64,000 bases of DNA, taken from contig CAWHBK010000004.1 in the NCBI GenBank assembly GCA_963827605.1, forward strand, positions 496,001 through 560,000, in the 5' to 3' direction. Positions 18,836 to 28,332 of the stretch are shown piece after piece. The stretch comes from DSYU01 sp963827605. GTDB taxonomy: Bacteria > Chloroflexota > Anaerolineae > Anaerolineales > Anaerolineaceae. The notes under the pieces are model-generated. The model ran no database searches, was not told where the DNA came from, and worked only from the letters and a program-made list of their open reading frames with translations. Position 1 is the first letter of the stretch. Every line of letters starts with the position of its first letter. The position numbers were made by a program, and so were the translations under genes.

Positions 18836-19366
18836 ACCTCCACTCCTCAATTTTGAATGGGTATTGGAAATTGAACGGCCGGCGCTCGAACGCTCGGTTA
18901 CGTCTCGCGGGGCGGCGGCAGCTGCGGCCGCGGGCTGGCTTGCGGGACGGCCGGTTGGGGCGACCGCGCTGCTGGGAGAAGCCCAGGGTAAATCCAGCCA
19001 ATCCTCCGCCTGATCCGGGGTCAGCGTGCGGCGGTCGTACACAATCACCTCGCCGCTGGCGCGCAGCGAAACCAACATAACCTGCATGGGACGGTTACCG
19101 GCGATAAACTGGCTGAGAAAGGCCTCGCGCTGGATGTTCCCGGGTTTCCCCTCCGCAGCGCCCGCATCGTCATAATCGAGGATGACCAGATGGGGCTGCC
19201 AGCCTTCCAGCGCGGCGGTAATCTCCGGCATGCTGCTGGCAAAGCGTACCTCTACATTCCGGTTTTCCCAATGCTGCGCCATGATCTTTTGCAACCCACG
19301 GGCAAATAACGGGTTTGCGGAAGCTATTAGCACCCGGCGCAGCGGTTCTTGACTTGCATCGCTCAT
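18836..19366 (-). CDS. Pseudo-receiver domain protein preceding ctaC
   Basis: About 125 residues resemble a response-regulator receiver: RRVLIASANPLFARGLQKIM, then PHLVILDYDD with Asp64 at the phosphoacceptor position, then VMLVSLRASGEVIVYD. The acidic pair that normally follows the first strand is absent (IASAN), so it may not be phosphorylated. An Ala/Pro/Ser-rich tail follows. No stop codon intervenes before the ctaC start, so either the tail is fused in frame to ctaC or a frameshift hides a stop. ctaC has its own ribosome-binding site. ATG 19366 has GGAG upstream. Confidence 0.6.
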
Positions 19367-19561
19367 GCTCACTCCAAACTCTCCGGCAAAAAATAATCTT
19401 TCCCCATCGCCGTTTGGATTATAGAAGAGTAGGAATGCGAAATCATCCACCGCGGGTGGATCAGAAAGGTTAAATTTTACGAACGAAAGGGTGATTGAAG
19501 GGTCACCCAAAATGAGCCGGGGGTTGGCGGATCAGCAGGGCGCAGCGCGGGGCTAAACGGT

Positions 19562-20240
19562 TTACTCTTCTTTCTTCTTGAGCAGGCCCATCTGCATGGC
19601 TTTGCCCACGGCTTCGGCGCGGTTGGAGACTTCCAGCTTGTCGAAAATATGGCGCACGTGGGTTTTGACCGTGTTATCGGAGATGAACAGGCGGTTGGAG
19701 ATCTGCTGGGTGGTCAGGCCGTCCAGCATGCATTCCAACACTTCCAGCTCCCGGTCTGAGAGCAGCGGCCCGGGGGTAGGATAGTCAAAGCGCGCCAGGG
19801 CGCGCAGCACCGGCGCGGTGATCTCAGGCGACAGCGCGCCTTCCCCCTCGGCAACGCGCAGGATGGCCTTGCGCAGATCCTCCGGCTCGGTATTTTTAAG
19901 CAGGTAGCCATCCGCGCCGGCGCGGATCGCATCCAGCAAATCGGCGTCATCTTTGTGAAATGGTCAGCATAAGCACGCGGACAGGATGCTTGCGCTCTTT
20001 CAAGGCGCGCAGGGTGGCGATGCCATCCATCACCGGCATGTTCAGATCCAGCAGCACGACATCCGGGTTGGCCTGCTCGATAACGGGTAAGGCCTGCTGC
20101 CCATCCCCCGCCTGGCCGACCACCTGGAAACCGGGCATCTCTTCCAACAGCCCTACCAGGCCGCGCCGGAAGAGGGCGTGGTCATCCACCACCACCAGGC
20201 GTAAGGAACTGCGGGCGGCGTTTGGTTCAATAGGAGTCAT
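19562..20240 (-). CDS. NarL/FixJ-type response regulator, one frameshift
   Basis: DNA-binding partner of the histidine kinase upstream. The receiver domain has the acidic pair in VVVDDHALF and phosphoacceptor Asp65 in DVVLLDLNMP. The C-terminal LuxR-type helix-turn-helix is LSDRELEVLECMLDGLTTQQIS then NTVKTHVRHIFDKL. Near 19958 an extra T in ATTTCAC ends the first frame; removing it gives LTIHKDDADLLDAIRAGADGYLLK, a normal receiver continuation. The start overlaps the kinase stop (ATGA). Its place upstream of the oxidase genes suggests it may control respiration. Confidence 0.9.
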
Positions 20241-22174
20241 GATGGTTCCTTCGCCAGTGAGGCAGGTATGACCAGGCGCATGGTGGTTCCCTGAAGCGCC
20301 TGGCTGATGATTTGAAAGTCCGCGCCGATCATTTCAGCGCGCTCGCGCATGCCGCGCAGGCCGTGCCGGGTAATATCTGGCACGTCTTCGGCGTCAAAAC
20401 CCCGGCCATCATCGCTGATTTCCAGGATCGGTTTCGCCGGCGCGCTCGAACAGGCTGACGCGCACGCTCCGCGCGCGGGCGTGCTTGCGCACGTTCGAGA
20501 GCGCCTCCTGGACAATCCGCATCAGCTGGGCCTGCACCTCCGGGGAGAGCGGGCGGCTGAGCGGGCGGATATCGAGCTTGACTTCCAGGTCGGGTCAGGC
20601 TTTCAAACTCCACCAGAGCGTGCTCCACCCATGTTCCAGGCCCATCCTGCGGCGTCAGGCGCAGATCATCAATCGCCTGGCGCGTATCCAGGTAAGCTTC
20701 GGCCAGGGCCTGGTAGTTGTCTTTGAGGATCTGCGACAGGCGCGTCAGGTCTCCCTGGGCCAGGTAGGACTGCATCTGGCATGCCTGGAGCTTCAGGAAA
20801 GCCAGGGTTTGCGCCAGGCCATCGTGGATTTCACGCGCCAGGCGAGCGCGCTCCTGGATGACCGTTTTATATTCGAGCGAGCGGAACAGGCGCTCATTTT
20901 CGACCAGCAAGGCCGCCTGGGCCGCCACCGATTGGAGAATGGCATGCTGGCGAGCGTGGAATTCGTGCGGGTGATGGACTCCCACCAGCAGTATGCCGCT
21001 GGCCCGACCACTACGAACGCCAGGGAGGTCTCCGTCTGGCAGCGCGTCCACCGGAGAAACCAGGGGCAGCGCCAGCCAGGCGGGTAACTGCTCCGCGGGG
21101 GACGCGGATGGCCGCCCGCGCTCCGCCGCGCCAAAAGCCTGGTCGGCAATTTTCTGACGGACGTCTTCCGGTAGAATAGAAAAATCACCCACCTGAACGT
21201 TCAGGCTGGATTGGCGCTCATCGGGCGTGGAACGCACGCGCAGGAGCGCAAAGTCGACTTCCAGCGCCTGAACCAGGCCGCGCAATAGGATCTCCACCGA
21301 GGCGGCAAAATCGCCCTCGGGTGTGCGCAGCATTTGCAGCTGGCGCAAGGTGCTTTGTTCTTGCTGGCGCAGGCGAGCAGCCTCGAAAGCCAGCGCAACC
21401 TGGGTCAACAGGTCGGAAAGAAAGGCGTACTGTTCTGCGTCGATGGAGCGGCCGGCAGGCAGGTAGAGGTGCAGCACCCCGGCGTGGCGAGGAGTTCTCA
21501 TCCGCGCCGGGAACCGGTCCGGCGAGTTGGTCCAGGGAAGTCGGGCTTTGCGGAATACAATAAACGGTCAGAATGCCGCCAAGCTGGGCCGGGTGCAGCG
21601 GGCAGGCGCCGGGGGTTGAGTGGAGCACCGTGCAGCTGCCGCAGCGCTCGCGCAGCATGCCCGAGGCCAGCTGCGCGGCCCACGCCCCCAACACGGGTTC
21701 TGGCAGTTGACCATAGGTGAAGGCCGGCAAAGCCTGGCGCCACTCATCCACGGGCACATACGAACAGCCCAGCGCCCCGGCCAGATGCGTAATCGTGGCA
21801 AGGGCGGCATCCATCAGGCCCTGGCTGTCCATTTGCCCGGCAGAAGCTTCGGCCAGACTGCGGTTCAACTGCTGCACGGCGTGCACGCGGTCCTGCGCCT
21901 GTTCCAGGTGCGCGCGCCCTGTTCCAGGCGTGCGCGCATCCGCCAGTTCTTGCTGCTCCTGGCGGGCGCGCTGCTCGCTGGCGCGCAGGGCGGCGCGATA
22001 ATACAGGGCGGCCGCCCCGGAAGCCCCAACCAGCAGCAGACCCAGCGCCAGCAGCCAATACCCGTTCAGCGCGGATCCGGCAGCGCAAACCAACCCGAAT
22101 ATAACCGGCAGCCACCATGCGGCCGGTTTGTAGCCTGGGGAATGCGGACTGCGCTTCGTGTGCTCGTTATGCAT
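20237..22174 (-). CDS. NarL-family sensor histidine kinase, three frameshifts
   Basis: About 645 residues when reassembled. Two N-terminal transmembrane helices lie in about residues 20-55, then a short coiled coil, GAF-like regions, the HisKA_3 phosphoacceptor box ARLAREIHDGLAQTLAFLK, and an ATPase domain with EALSNVRKHARA, ISDDGRGFD and HGLRGMRERAEMIGA. Frame changes occur near 21488 (GGGG run), 20597 (CCC) and 20445; each is +1 and together they restore frame. Having every catalytic motif intact argues for sequence errors. The signal is unknown, but no Cys-rich or heme motif is obvious. Confidence 0.85.
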
Positions 22175-22251
22175 AAACAGATTTTACCATTCAAAATAAA
22201 ACGCACCCCGTCCATTCGACGAGATGCGTAAATTGGACAAACCGCCTGGAC

Positions 22252-22689
22252 TTATTTGTAGGTGGTGGTCAGGTAGGTTGCGATCCTCCAGATGTCCTCT
22301 TCACTGATCACATCTTTGAAGGCGGGCATGGCCGCATTCAGGCCAGCGCTGGCCCCACCCACGGAAACGACCCAGTGGATATACTGAGCGGATGTTTGTT
22401 TGGCCGTATTCTGCAAGTTGGCCGGTTTCGGGTTCAACGAAGCGCCCGCCGGGCCATCGCCCTTGGCATCCGCGCCGTGGCAGGCGGAACAATTGGTATC
22501 GAATACCAGCTTACCGGCGGTCACAGCATCCTGGTTGCCTTCAAAGGGGTTTTTCGCGTTGGCAAAATCGGCGGGGGGCGATTGGCGATTGGGGGTGCTG
22601 CCACCGCTGCTGCCGCCGCCACCGCATGCCGTTAACAGCATCGATGAAATTACCAGAATACCCAAAATGAACCATGCCGTTTTTCTCAT
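22252..22689 (-). CDS. Class I cytochrome c lipoprotein
   Basis: 145-residue lipid-anchored electron carrier. ATG 22689 follows GGAGGAAATCA. Signal peptide with lipobox LLTAC, a Gly/Ser-rich spacer, heme-binding NCSACHG, and a likely axial Met in AAMPAFKD. The C-terminal helix EEDIWRIATYL is typical of the fold. It probably donates electrons to the caa3 oxidase nearby. A divergent Rrf2 regulator shares its promoter region. Confidence 0.93.
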   Translation of the reverse strand: MRKTAWFILGILVISSMLLTACGGGGSSGGSTPNRQSPPADFANAKNPFEGNQDAVTAGKLVFDTNCSACHGADAKGDGPAGASLNPKPANLQNTAKQTSAQYIHWVVSVGGASAGLNAAMPAFKDVISEEDIWRIATYLTTTYK

Positions 22690-22751
22690 TGATTTCCTCC
22701 TCATATTCTTTCGTGAATGGTTTCACATTTTCTTCGTGATCATTATATAGC

Positions 22752-22803
22752 CTTTCTTTTGTTAAAGAAAGAGGGTTTATAACTTTTACCCAAAAGGTAA
22801 AAG
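22752..22803. promoter_or_regulatory. Two palindromes in the cytochrome c / Rrf2 divergent promoter
   Basis: CTTTCTTT-TGTT-AAAGAAAG (22752-22771) and CTTTTACC-CAAAA-GGTAAAAG (22783-22803) are perfect inverted repeats in the 241-bp divergent region. Both have operator-like spacing. The Rrf2 protein encoded to the right is a natural candidate to bind one of them. Confidence 0.5.
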
Positions 22804-22930
22804 ATCCGACATTCGTATCAAAAACGTATGATATTTGTCACTTTCCTGGATCATCAATCTCCAGTATGTTAATATCAACCCGTTATTCAACCCAAATCAA
22901 ACTAGATCGAAGAAAAGGATTAAAGTTATT

Positions 22931-23383
22931 ATGTTCCGCATTAGCCGACGTTTAGATTACGGACTGCAACTGATGATTGCTCTTGCCCAGGAAGCCGAAA
23001 ACCGGGCCCAGGCAACTGCCGTGCTGGCAGAAAAGCTGCAAATCCCCTTACCGTTCCTGCACCAGATTGGCCGCTCGCTCATCCAGGGTCGTTTAATTAA
23101 AGCCACCCCTGGCCCCCACGGCGGGCTGCGCCTGAACCTGGCCGCAGAGGAAATTACCCTCATGCAGATCGTCGAGACCCTGGAAGGCCCGGTGTGCATC
23201 TCTCCCTGCCTGGACGGCGAAGACTGCACGCGCTCTGAAGCCTGCATGTCCAGCCCGGTTTGGAATGATTTGCAGACCAAGCTGGTGGATCATCTTTCAG
23301 CCGTCCGGCTGAGCACGCTGGCGGCGCAGCCGATCAGCATGCCTGAAATGGTGATGGTCCAGACCAACGGGAAGCAGAAGTAA
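22931..23383 (+). CDS. Rrf2-family transcriptional regulator with Fe-S-type cysteines
   Basis: 150-residue winged-helix regulator. It starts FRISRRLDYGLQLMIALA; the recognition helix region is IPLPFLHQIGRSLIQGRLI, followed by the wing GPHGGLRLN. The segment CISPCLDGEDCTRSEAC supplies four Cys, consistent with an Fe-S cluster as in IscR/NsrR-type members. ATG 22931 aligns the protein with the family N-terminus. It is divergent from the cytochrome c gene, so it may sense redox or nitric oxide and control respiration; that role is inference. Confidence 0.9.
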   Translation: MFRISRRLDYGLQLMIALAQEAENRAQATAVLAEKLQIPLPFLHQIGRSLIQGRLIKATPGPHGGLRLNLAAEEITLMQIVETLEGPVCISPCLDGEDCTRSEACMSSPVWNDLQTKLVDHLSAVRLSTLAAQPISMPEMVMVQTNGKQK

Positions 23384-23411
23384 GAACAGGGAAGACCCAT
23401 CCCCCCTGCCC

Positions 23412-23487
23412 CCCTTCCCGGCGGGAAGGGGGAAGAAATTTCAAGAGGGAGAAGACGCATCGCAAGCGATACATCTTCTCCCTCTTG
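23412..23487. terminator. Two hairpins between convergent genes
   Basis: CCCCTTCCC-GGC-GGGAAGGGG lies at 23412-23432. A second hairpin has 14-bp perfect arms at 23442-23455 and 23474-23487 with a smaller inner stem ATCGC/GCGAT. They end the convergent rrf2 and the 111-residue protein gene. Confidence 0.7.
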
Positions 23488-23494
23488 ATTCCGA

Positions 23495-23830
23495 TTAAGA
23501 CCCGCTTATGGTTTGCTTGAGGGTTTGGAGGAGCGCGTTCATCATGCGGGTGCGGTAGTCGATGGCGGTGGCGACGTTTTGCTGGTGCATCGAGAACATA
23601 TCGCCGTCAACGACAAACGCGCCGGCTTCGTTCTTGCGCACGGGTAGCACCGTGGCGCAGTCGCCATCCAGGCGGATTTCGGTGCGGGCGGCGGGCAGCG
23701 CTTTCCCAAAATCAACGGTCTGGCCCAAATCCACATAGCGCGTTTCGACGGTCATGGTAGCGACGTTATCGACGTATTGGGCGACCTTTTGGGCCACGGA
23801 CTTGATGGCGGTGTTGAATTCGTTTGGCAT
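23495..23830 (-). CDS. 111-aa protein matching the C-terminal module of the C25-like protease
   Basis: Small soluble protein without signal peptide or membrane span. Its sequence parallels the last 110 residues of the protease encoded at 24783: both have a Thr-rich strand region, then IRLDGDCATVLPV here against LRIDGDTTQVVPL there, then D..FSMHQQNVATA against LWAVHMEMVKQA, and a final helix of similar length. The shared module may be an assembly or docking domain, or this gene could be a free inhibitor or partner. It is the last gene of the leftward group. ATG 23830 lies downstream of GGAGCATCC. Confidence 0.75.
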   Translation of the reverse strand: MPNEFNTAIKSVAQKVAQYVDNVATMTVETRYVDLGQTVDFGKALPAARTEIRLDGDCATVLPVRKNEAGAFVVDGDMFSMHQQNVATAIDYRTRMMNALLQTLKQTISGS

Positions 23831-23854
23831 TGGATGCTCCTTGGGTATTTTAAA

Positions 23855-23965
23855 AAAGTCAATCAGTCAAAAAGTCAATCAGTCAATCAGTGAACAGTCA
23901 ATCAGGGGGAAGAAATACCTTCCTCGGGTTCCCTGATCACTGATTGACTGCTCACTGTTCACTTT
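23855..23965. repeat. CAATCAGT tandem and inverted repeats
   Basis: Several copies of AGTCAATC(A) occur in tandem at 23861-23905, followed at 23931-23965 by an inverted partial copy (CCCTGATCACTGATTGACTG). The pair can fold into a long hairpin. Sequence of the same family lies at 17711 and within a gene at 37911. Confidence 0.7.
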
Positions 23966-24786
23966 CTCCGTTCACTGGCTGCATGATTAAGGTATTGACA
24001 AACTGCCAGGCCAGCGACATGGCCTGGAGGGGACCCAGCGGGGTGGCGGCTGCCAGGGCGATCTTCGCGGCGATCTGGGATACGGTAAGAATGGCGCGCA
24101 GGTTGGCCAGCCGCGCGGCCAGCGCCAGCTCGAGCGAGCGGTAGTGCGCCGCGCGTTGTTCGGGAGGCAGGCCCGCCTGCCAGAAGGCCATAAAATCACC
24201 GCCCCAGTTGACCGTGGTGCGCGCGATCAGGCGGCCGTCCAGGGTGGTTTCGACCCAGGCGAAGTGCAAAATCTGGCGGTTCACGCTGTCAACCAGCGTG
24301 GACAGGCGCCGGTACAGTTCTTCCCAATCAATACCGGCCATCTCCGGCAGGCCAAAGCTTACCCCATCCCCGCTGCGGGCAGGATCGAGTGCATTGAGCG
24401 CCAGGGCCAGGCCGGCCTCGGGTGGGGGTAGGGTCTCTACAACGGACGGCTCGCCAGGGTCAAAAGAAACGCCGCTGTTGCCTGCATGGGACTGCGCGTC
24501 GGGCCGACAAAAGCGCTTCCGCGCGCGGGCCGGCGGCATCTAAGCCGGTCTGGATGGACTGCACCTGCTCCGCCAGGCGCTCCAGGGCTTGCCCGGCGGA
24601 AGGGCGGCCGTCCGGGCCGCTGGTCAGCGCCAGAGTCCAGACGGCCGCCGGGGTATCCGGTCCACTTTCCGGAGCGCTCTCCCCCGGCGCCGCGAACGAA
24701 AGCGCATCCCCAGCAGCGGAGGTAGGCGCCTGCCACAGGCCAAACGGGTCCACCGCCGTAGGTTCGGCGGCGAGCGGCAAGGTCAC
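23952..24786 (-). CDS. Hypothetical protein of the protease locus, about 277 aa, one frameshift
   Basis: GTG 24786 overlaps the stop of the C25-like protease gene (GTGA) and has GGAGGTCC upstream, so the two are translationally coupled. The N-terminal part is Ala/Pro-rich (DPFGLWQAPTSAAGDALSF) with a helix ALERLAEQVQSIQTGLDAAG. Near 24470-24520 the frame shifts by +1. The C-terminal half has IDWEELYRRLSTLVDSVNRQILHFAW, TTLDGRLIARTTVNWGGD and a long helix. That layout (two strands, GD turn, long helix) weakly resembles the module shared by its two neighbours. No signal peptide; function unknown. Confidence 0.65.
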
Positions 24787-26792
24787 TTCGGACCTCCCAG
24801 ACTGGTCAGGCTGGCGACCGCTGAAATGGCGGCCTTGATCAACTCCGCGCGGCTGTCCTGAGCCTGCTTGACCATTTCCATGTGCACGGCCCACAGGCCG
24901 GCGTCCACCTCACCGTCATCGTTGAGCGGGACCACCTGCGTGGTATCGCCATCGATACGCAAAGCGGTGACCGCGCGGCGCTGCGCGCCGGTCACCTGGG
25001 TGCCTGTGATGCTCACCGTGTCCATTTTGGTGCTGGTGTAGGTGTTCACCTCCAGAGTCGCGGCGCTGTCGATGGCGGTGCTCAGAAAAGCACTCAACTT
25101 TTTTGCGAACTCCTGCAGCGAGCTGCCCAGGTTCGTGGCGCCCGCCTTGAAGTCATCCAGCAGCCCGTACTGCTGCGCATCTTCCCCGGCGGCGCCCGAG
25201 CCGCTGACCGGCTCTTGGGAGATCGTGACTTCCACCGCCATCGCCTGCATTTTTGCGGTGGGGCGCGGGGTTGAACTGGCTTTTTGAGGCTCGCCCGGTT
25301 TGGAAAGATCGATGGATGGGCGTTTCTTGGCCGGAGCGGCGCCGCTTTTCGGCGGCTGCGGAGCGACCATGGCGCGCACGGCCGGGTCGCCCAGAACGAC
25401 GTAGTTCTTAGAGTCGTTGTTGGCGGTCCATTTCCCGGCCAGCTCGTTGGGGTCCACTGCCGTCCACTGCGCGTCATCCAGGGTCTGGGTCAGCTCGGTG
25501 GAAAATTCCGCGTAGCGCTCATTAAAATACTCGAAGGCATACCCAATCGGCGCGCCGCACATCAGCCCGGTCAGGGCCGACTGGAAGGCAGTCAGCGACT
25601 TGGTCTTGCCCCACACAAACGAGTAGCCCCAGGCGCGCTCCACGTGCCCGATCACCGCCAGCGCGCCGCCCCGCGGGTGGGCAAGCATCTTCTGCGGCAG
25701 GCGCGAGAGGAACGCATTGGGAGCAATCTGCGCGCGCTGGTCTTTGAACGCCTGCCGGGCGAACTCGTCGTACTTGGGCGTCCCGGCGCCGTAACAGGCA
25801 AACAGAAAGGCAATGCTGCCCCACAGGTTGGCATCCGCGGAGAGGTCATCGGCGGAGAAGTAAAAATCTTCCGGGATGGGCTCTCTCCAGCGCTTTGGAC
25901 CGGTCCAGTCCTGGCACAGCAGCGCGCCTTGATGGCGGAACTGCTTGGGGTTGTCCTGCGGAAAACTCATGCCGTGCGAGGCGGTAAAGAGCAGCGCGGG
26001 CGTCTGCGCGCCGCCCATCAAATCAGACAGGCGCTGTTTAACGGCTTCTTCGCGCATAACGGACTCCAGCAGCCAGGGCGCCTGGTCCTTGAGCTTTTGA
26101 TCGCCAAAGTATTCCAGCAAGGGCGGGATGAGGAACTGCGCGCTCAGGCCGGTGGCAGGGTCGTCCGGGTTGGCCGTGCCAAAAAAGGCCATTTTGCGCT
26201 GTAACTGGAGCTGCTTCTTCTCCGCGGCAACCACGCTCTGGGCATAATTGGCGTATTCGGCGGAGGTATCAAAGGCGATGCGCCCAACCGCGTACTGCAC
26301 ATCCAGCAAGGACTGGAAACGGTAATCGATCTCGGTGGGGCTGCCAACCAGCAGCAGGTAATACGGGATCTGTTCGGGGTCGACCGGCCCAAAGTTCGGC
26401 ACGCCCTGGCGGGCCAGCCAGGTGCTTTTGGTGTCGTTGGGGCGCACGCCGGCGGTCCCGCCGGTGTATTCGTGGTAGCGCTCGCCGGCTTGCTGCTTGC
26501 GCCACTCCATCAGCGGGCGCAGCGCATCCACAACCGCGGGGTCGGCATTGACCGGGAAAACAATCCCCCAGCCGGACTCTTCCAGCTTCAGAGGATCGTA
26601 GCCTTCCATGATGCCGAATTTTTCCAACCCCTTGTTCTGGAACCAGGAATTCAATGCTTTGGTGTCGTCGTCCGGCAGGGTGCCCTGGATGGCAGCGCTG
26701 AGCTTCGCGGTGGTCATGGGCGGCAGGGCGTACTCGCCGGTAGCGCCGTTAATGCCGTTGAAATAAAGCAGGTCGTCGTTTGTTTCGGTCAT
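24783..26792 (-). CDS. Gingipain/C25-like cysteine protease with C-terminal module
   Basis: 669 residues of the caspase-hemoglobinase clan. The catalytic pair is probably His273 in LLFTASHGMSFP and Cys333 in SIAFLFACYGAGTPKYDEF. Further peptidase C25-like features are YYLLLVGSP before the core and YVVLGDPAVRAM after it. A Pro/Lys-rich linker (about 475-520) leads to a C-terminal module (about 555-669) shared with the 111-residue neighbour. Unlike secreted gingipains there is no signal peptide or propeptide, which suggests an internal or non-classically exported target. It is coupled to the gene at 24786. An imperfect hairpin lies upstream at 26833-26875. Confidence 0.8.
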   Translation of the reverse strand: MTETNDDLLYFNGINGATGEYALPPMTTAKLSAAIQGTLPDDDTKALNSWFQNKGLEKFGIMEGYDPLKLEESGWGIVFPVNADPAVVDALRPLMEWRKQQAGERYHEYTGGTAGVRPNDTKSTWLARQGVPNFGPVDPEQIPYYLLLVGSPTEIDYRFQSLLDVQYAVGRIAFDTSAEYANYAQSVVAAEKKQLQLQRKMAFFGTANPDDPATGLSAQFLIPPLLEYFGDQKLKDQAPWLLESVMREEAVKQRLSDLMGGAQTPALLFTASHGMSFPQDNPKQFRHQGALLCQDWTGPKRWREPIPEDFYFSADDLSADANLWGSIAFLFACYGAGTPKYDEFARQAFKDQRAQIAPNAFLSRLPQKMLAHPRGGALAVIGHVERAWGYSFVWGKTKSLTAFQSALTGLMCGAPIGYAFEYFNERYAEFSTELTQTLDDAQWTAVDPNELAGKWTANNDSKNYVVLGDPAVRAMVAPQPPKSGAAPAKKRPSIDLSKPGEPQKASSTPRPTAKMQAMAVEVTISQEPVSGSGAAGEDAQQYGLLDDFKAGATNLGSSLQEFAKKLSAFLSTAIDSAATLEVNTYTSTKMDTVSITGTQVTGAQRRAVTALRIDGDTTQVVPLNDDGEVDAGLWAVHMEMVKQAQDSRAELIKAAISAVASLTSLGGPK

Positions 26793-26916
26793 TGGTCCTC
26801 CGGGAAAGGGAGCAGAGTTCTAACCCAATCACGCGGGGCTAAAGCCGCCGCGCTCCGCGGCGGTTTAACCCCGCGCGGACAGCGTCACCGAGCCGTTCTA
26901 TGGATAAAAGGGTTTC

Positions 26917-28332
26917 CTATCCCAAAATCGGTTTGTCCTCATCGATGACCGGGTCGGGCCGCTTGACGGTGTACCAGGCGGCGACGTAGCCTTCGTCGCC
27001 TTCCACGTCCCGGACGTTGAGCCATTCACCCATCTGGCCGAGTTTTTCCTCACCGCCGGTGGGGTCTTCCAGGACGATCAGCTCGCCGTCGATGGGCAGG
27101 CGCTTGATGAGGGTTTCCTTCATAATCAACGGCAGGGTGCGGAAGGCCAGGCCTTCCACCCCGGCGCGGATGATAAGCGGCTCGCGGGCGGCCTCTTCCA
27201 GGCCGTAGGAAACCGTGCCCTGGTCCTTGACGCCCAGGGCGGCCTGGCCGTTGACCGCTTTCACATACCAGGCGGCGACGTAATATTCGCTTTGAGCCAC
27301 GTCTTTCACCTTCAACCACTGGTACACCACCCCCACTTTTGCCAGGGCGGCGTCGAAGGGCTCGCTGCAGATCAGCTCGCTGTTGACCGGCACGCGCTTG
27401 ACCAGGGTGGCATCGCTGATTTCCGGTTTGCTGCGCAGCGCCACCGCTTCGTCGATGGTCTTGACGATCAGGTACGGAGGTTTGGCGGCGGCCTGGGGCG
27501 GCGGCGGCGGAGTGGCGGGCGTTCCGGGCGGGGTCAGCGCAACGTACCATGCGGCAGTGTAGCCCTGGGTGCCATCGGCGGGGTCCAGCACCGGGATCCA
27601 CTGGTTGAGCACGCCAATCTTGGGTTTGGCGGCCGCGTCGGCTTCCAGCACGGTCAGCCTGGCGCCCATAGGGACGCGCTTGAGCAAAGTTTGGTCGGTG
27701 ACCATCGTATCGCTGCGGATGGCCAGGCCGTCGGCGGTGGCATATACCGGGAAGCTGGCCCGGACGCCTTTATCCAGGGCCGTCTTGGGCTTCTGCGCTG
27801 GAGCAGCGCCGCCTTCCAGGAAGACCACGCCTTTGATTATCTGCGCGGGCGTACCGCCAAACTTGTAGCGGGATGTCATCAGGGTGGTTTCAGTGGTGAC
27901 CACCGGAAACGGCCAGGGATCGCGCAGGAGATAATCACTGCCGCGCTTTTCGTACAGGACGATCCAGTGGTTTTGCAAGCCCGGGTTGGGCGCGTAATCG
28001 ACTTCGATGATCACCGGCTTGCCCTGGGCCAGGTAGGCGTCGATCTCGGTCATGGGGGCGGGCGAATTCTCGCAATTGACGAAGTTACGATATAGGATGC
28101 CGGGCAGCGCGGCGGGGAACGCGGACGGGATGATCAGCGCCCCCTGAAAACCCTTGGCCGCTTTCATTTTGTCATTGACGGTTTCGGGAGTTTCGTTAAA
28201 GCCGTAGGAATTGGCCACCATGGTCATGCTGGTCATCAAGCAGCCGTAGCTGCCAATGGTCGTGACGTCGAAGCCCAACGGCTTGTTCTTCCAGCGGGGG
28301 TCCGTCTGTGAAAGAGGGGTTACGTTCACCAT
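26917..28332 (-). CDS. C39-like cysteine peptidase domain with three SH3-like repeats
   Basis: 471 residues. The N-terminal papain-like domain resembles peptidase C39-like proteins: Cys31 in TTIGSYGCLMTSMTMVA, His122 in GLQNHWIVLYE and Asp138 in YLLRDPWPF. Three repeats of about 85 residues follow (about 190-275, 290-375, 385-465), each with an (A/L)xRS/T core, TL(I/L/V)KR(V/L)P, a W(I/L) strand and Y(T/V)AAWYV at the end, as in bacterial SH3 modules. ATG 28332 follows AAGGAG by eight bases. There is no signal peptide, unusual for SH3b proteins that bind cell wall. It is divergent from the 851-residue gene. Confidence 0.78.
   Translation of the reverse strand: MVNVTPLSQTDPRWKNKPLGFDVTTIGSYGCLMTSMTMVANSYGFNETPETVNDKMKAAKGFQGALIIPSAFPAALPGILYRNFVNCENSPAPMTEIDAYLAQGKPVIIEVDYAPNPGLQNHWIVLYEKRGSDYLLRDPWPFPVVTTETTLMTSRYKFGGTPAQIIKGVVFLEGGAAPAQKPKTALDKGVRASFPVYATADGLAIRSDTMVTDQTLLKRVPMGARLTVLEADAAAKPKIGVLNQWIPVLDPADGTQGYTAAWYVALTPPGTPATPPPPPQAAAKPPYLIVKTIDEAVALRSKPEISDATLVKRVPVNSELICSEPFDAALAKVGVVYQWLKVKDVAQSEYYVAAWYVKAVNGQAALGVKDQGTVSYGLEEAAREPLIIRAGVEGLAFRTLPLIMKETLIKRLPIDGELIVLEDPTGGEEKLGQMGEWLNVRDVEGDEGYVAAWYTVKRPDPVIDEDKPILG

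Noticed and set aside
25284..26204. Plus-strand frame of 306 codons within the C25-like protease gene
   Set aside because: Opposite a gene with protease motifs and strong start; composition is Arg/Gly-rich antisense.
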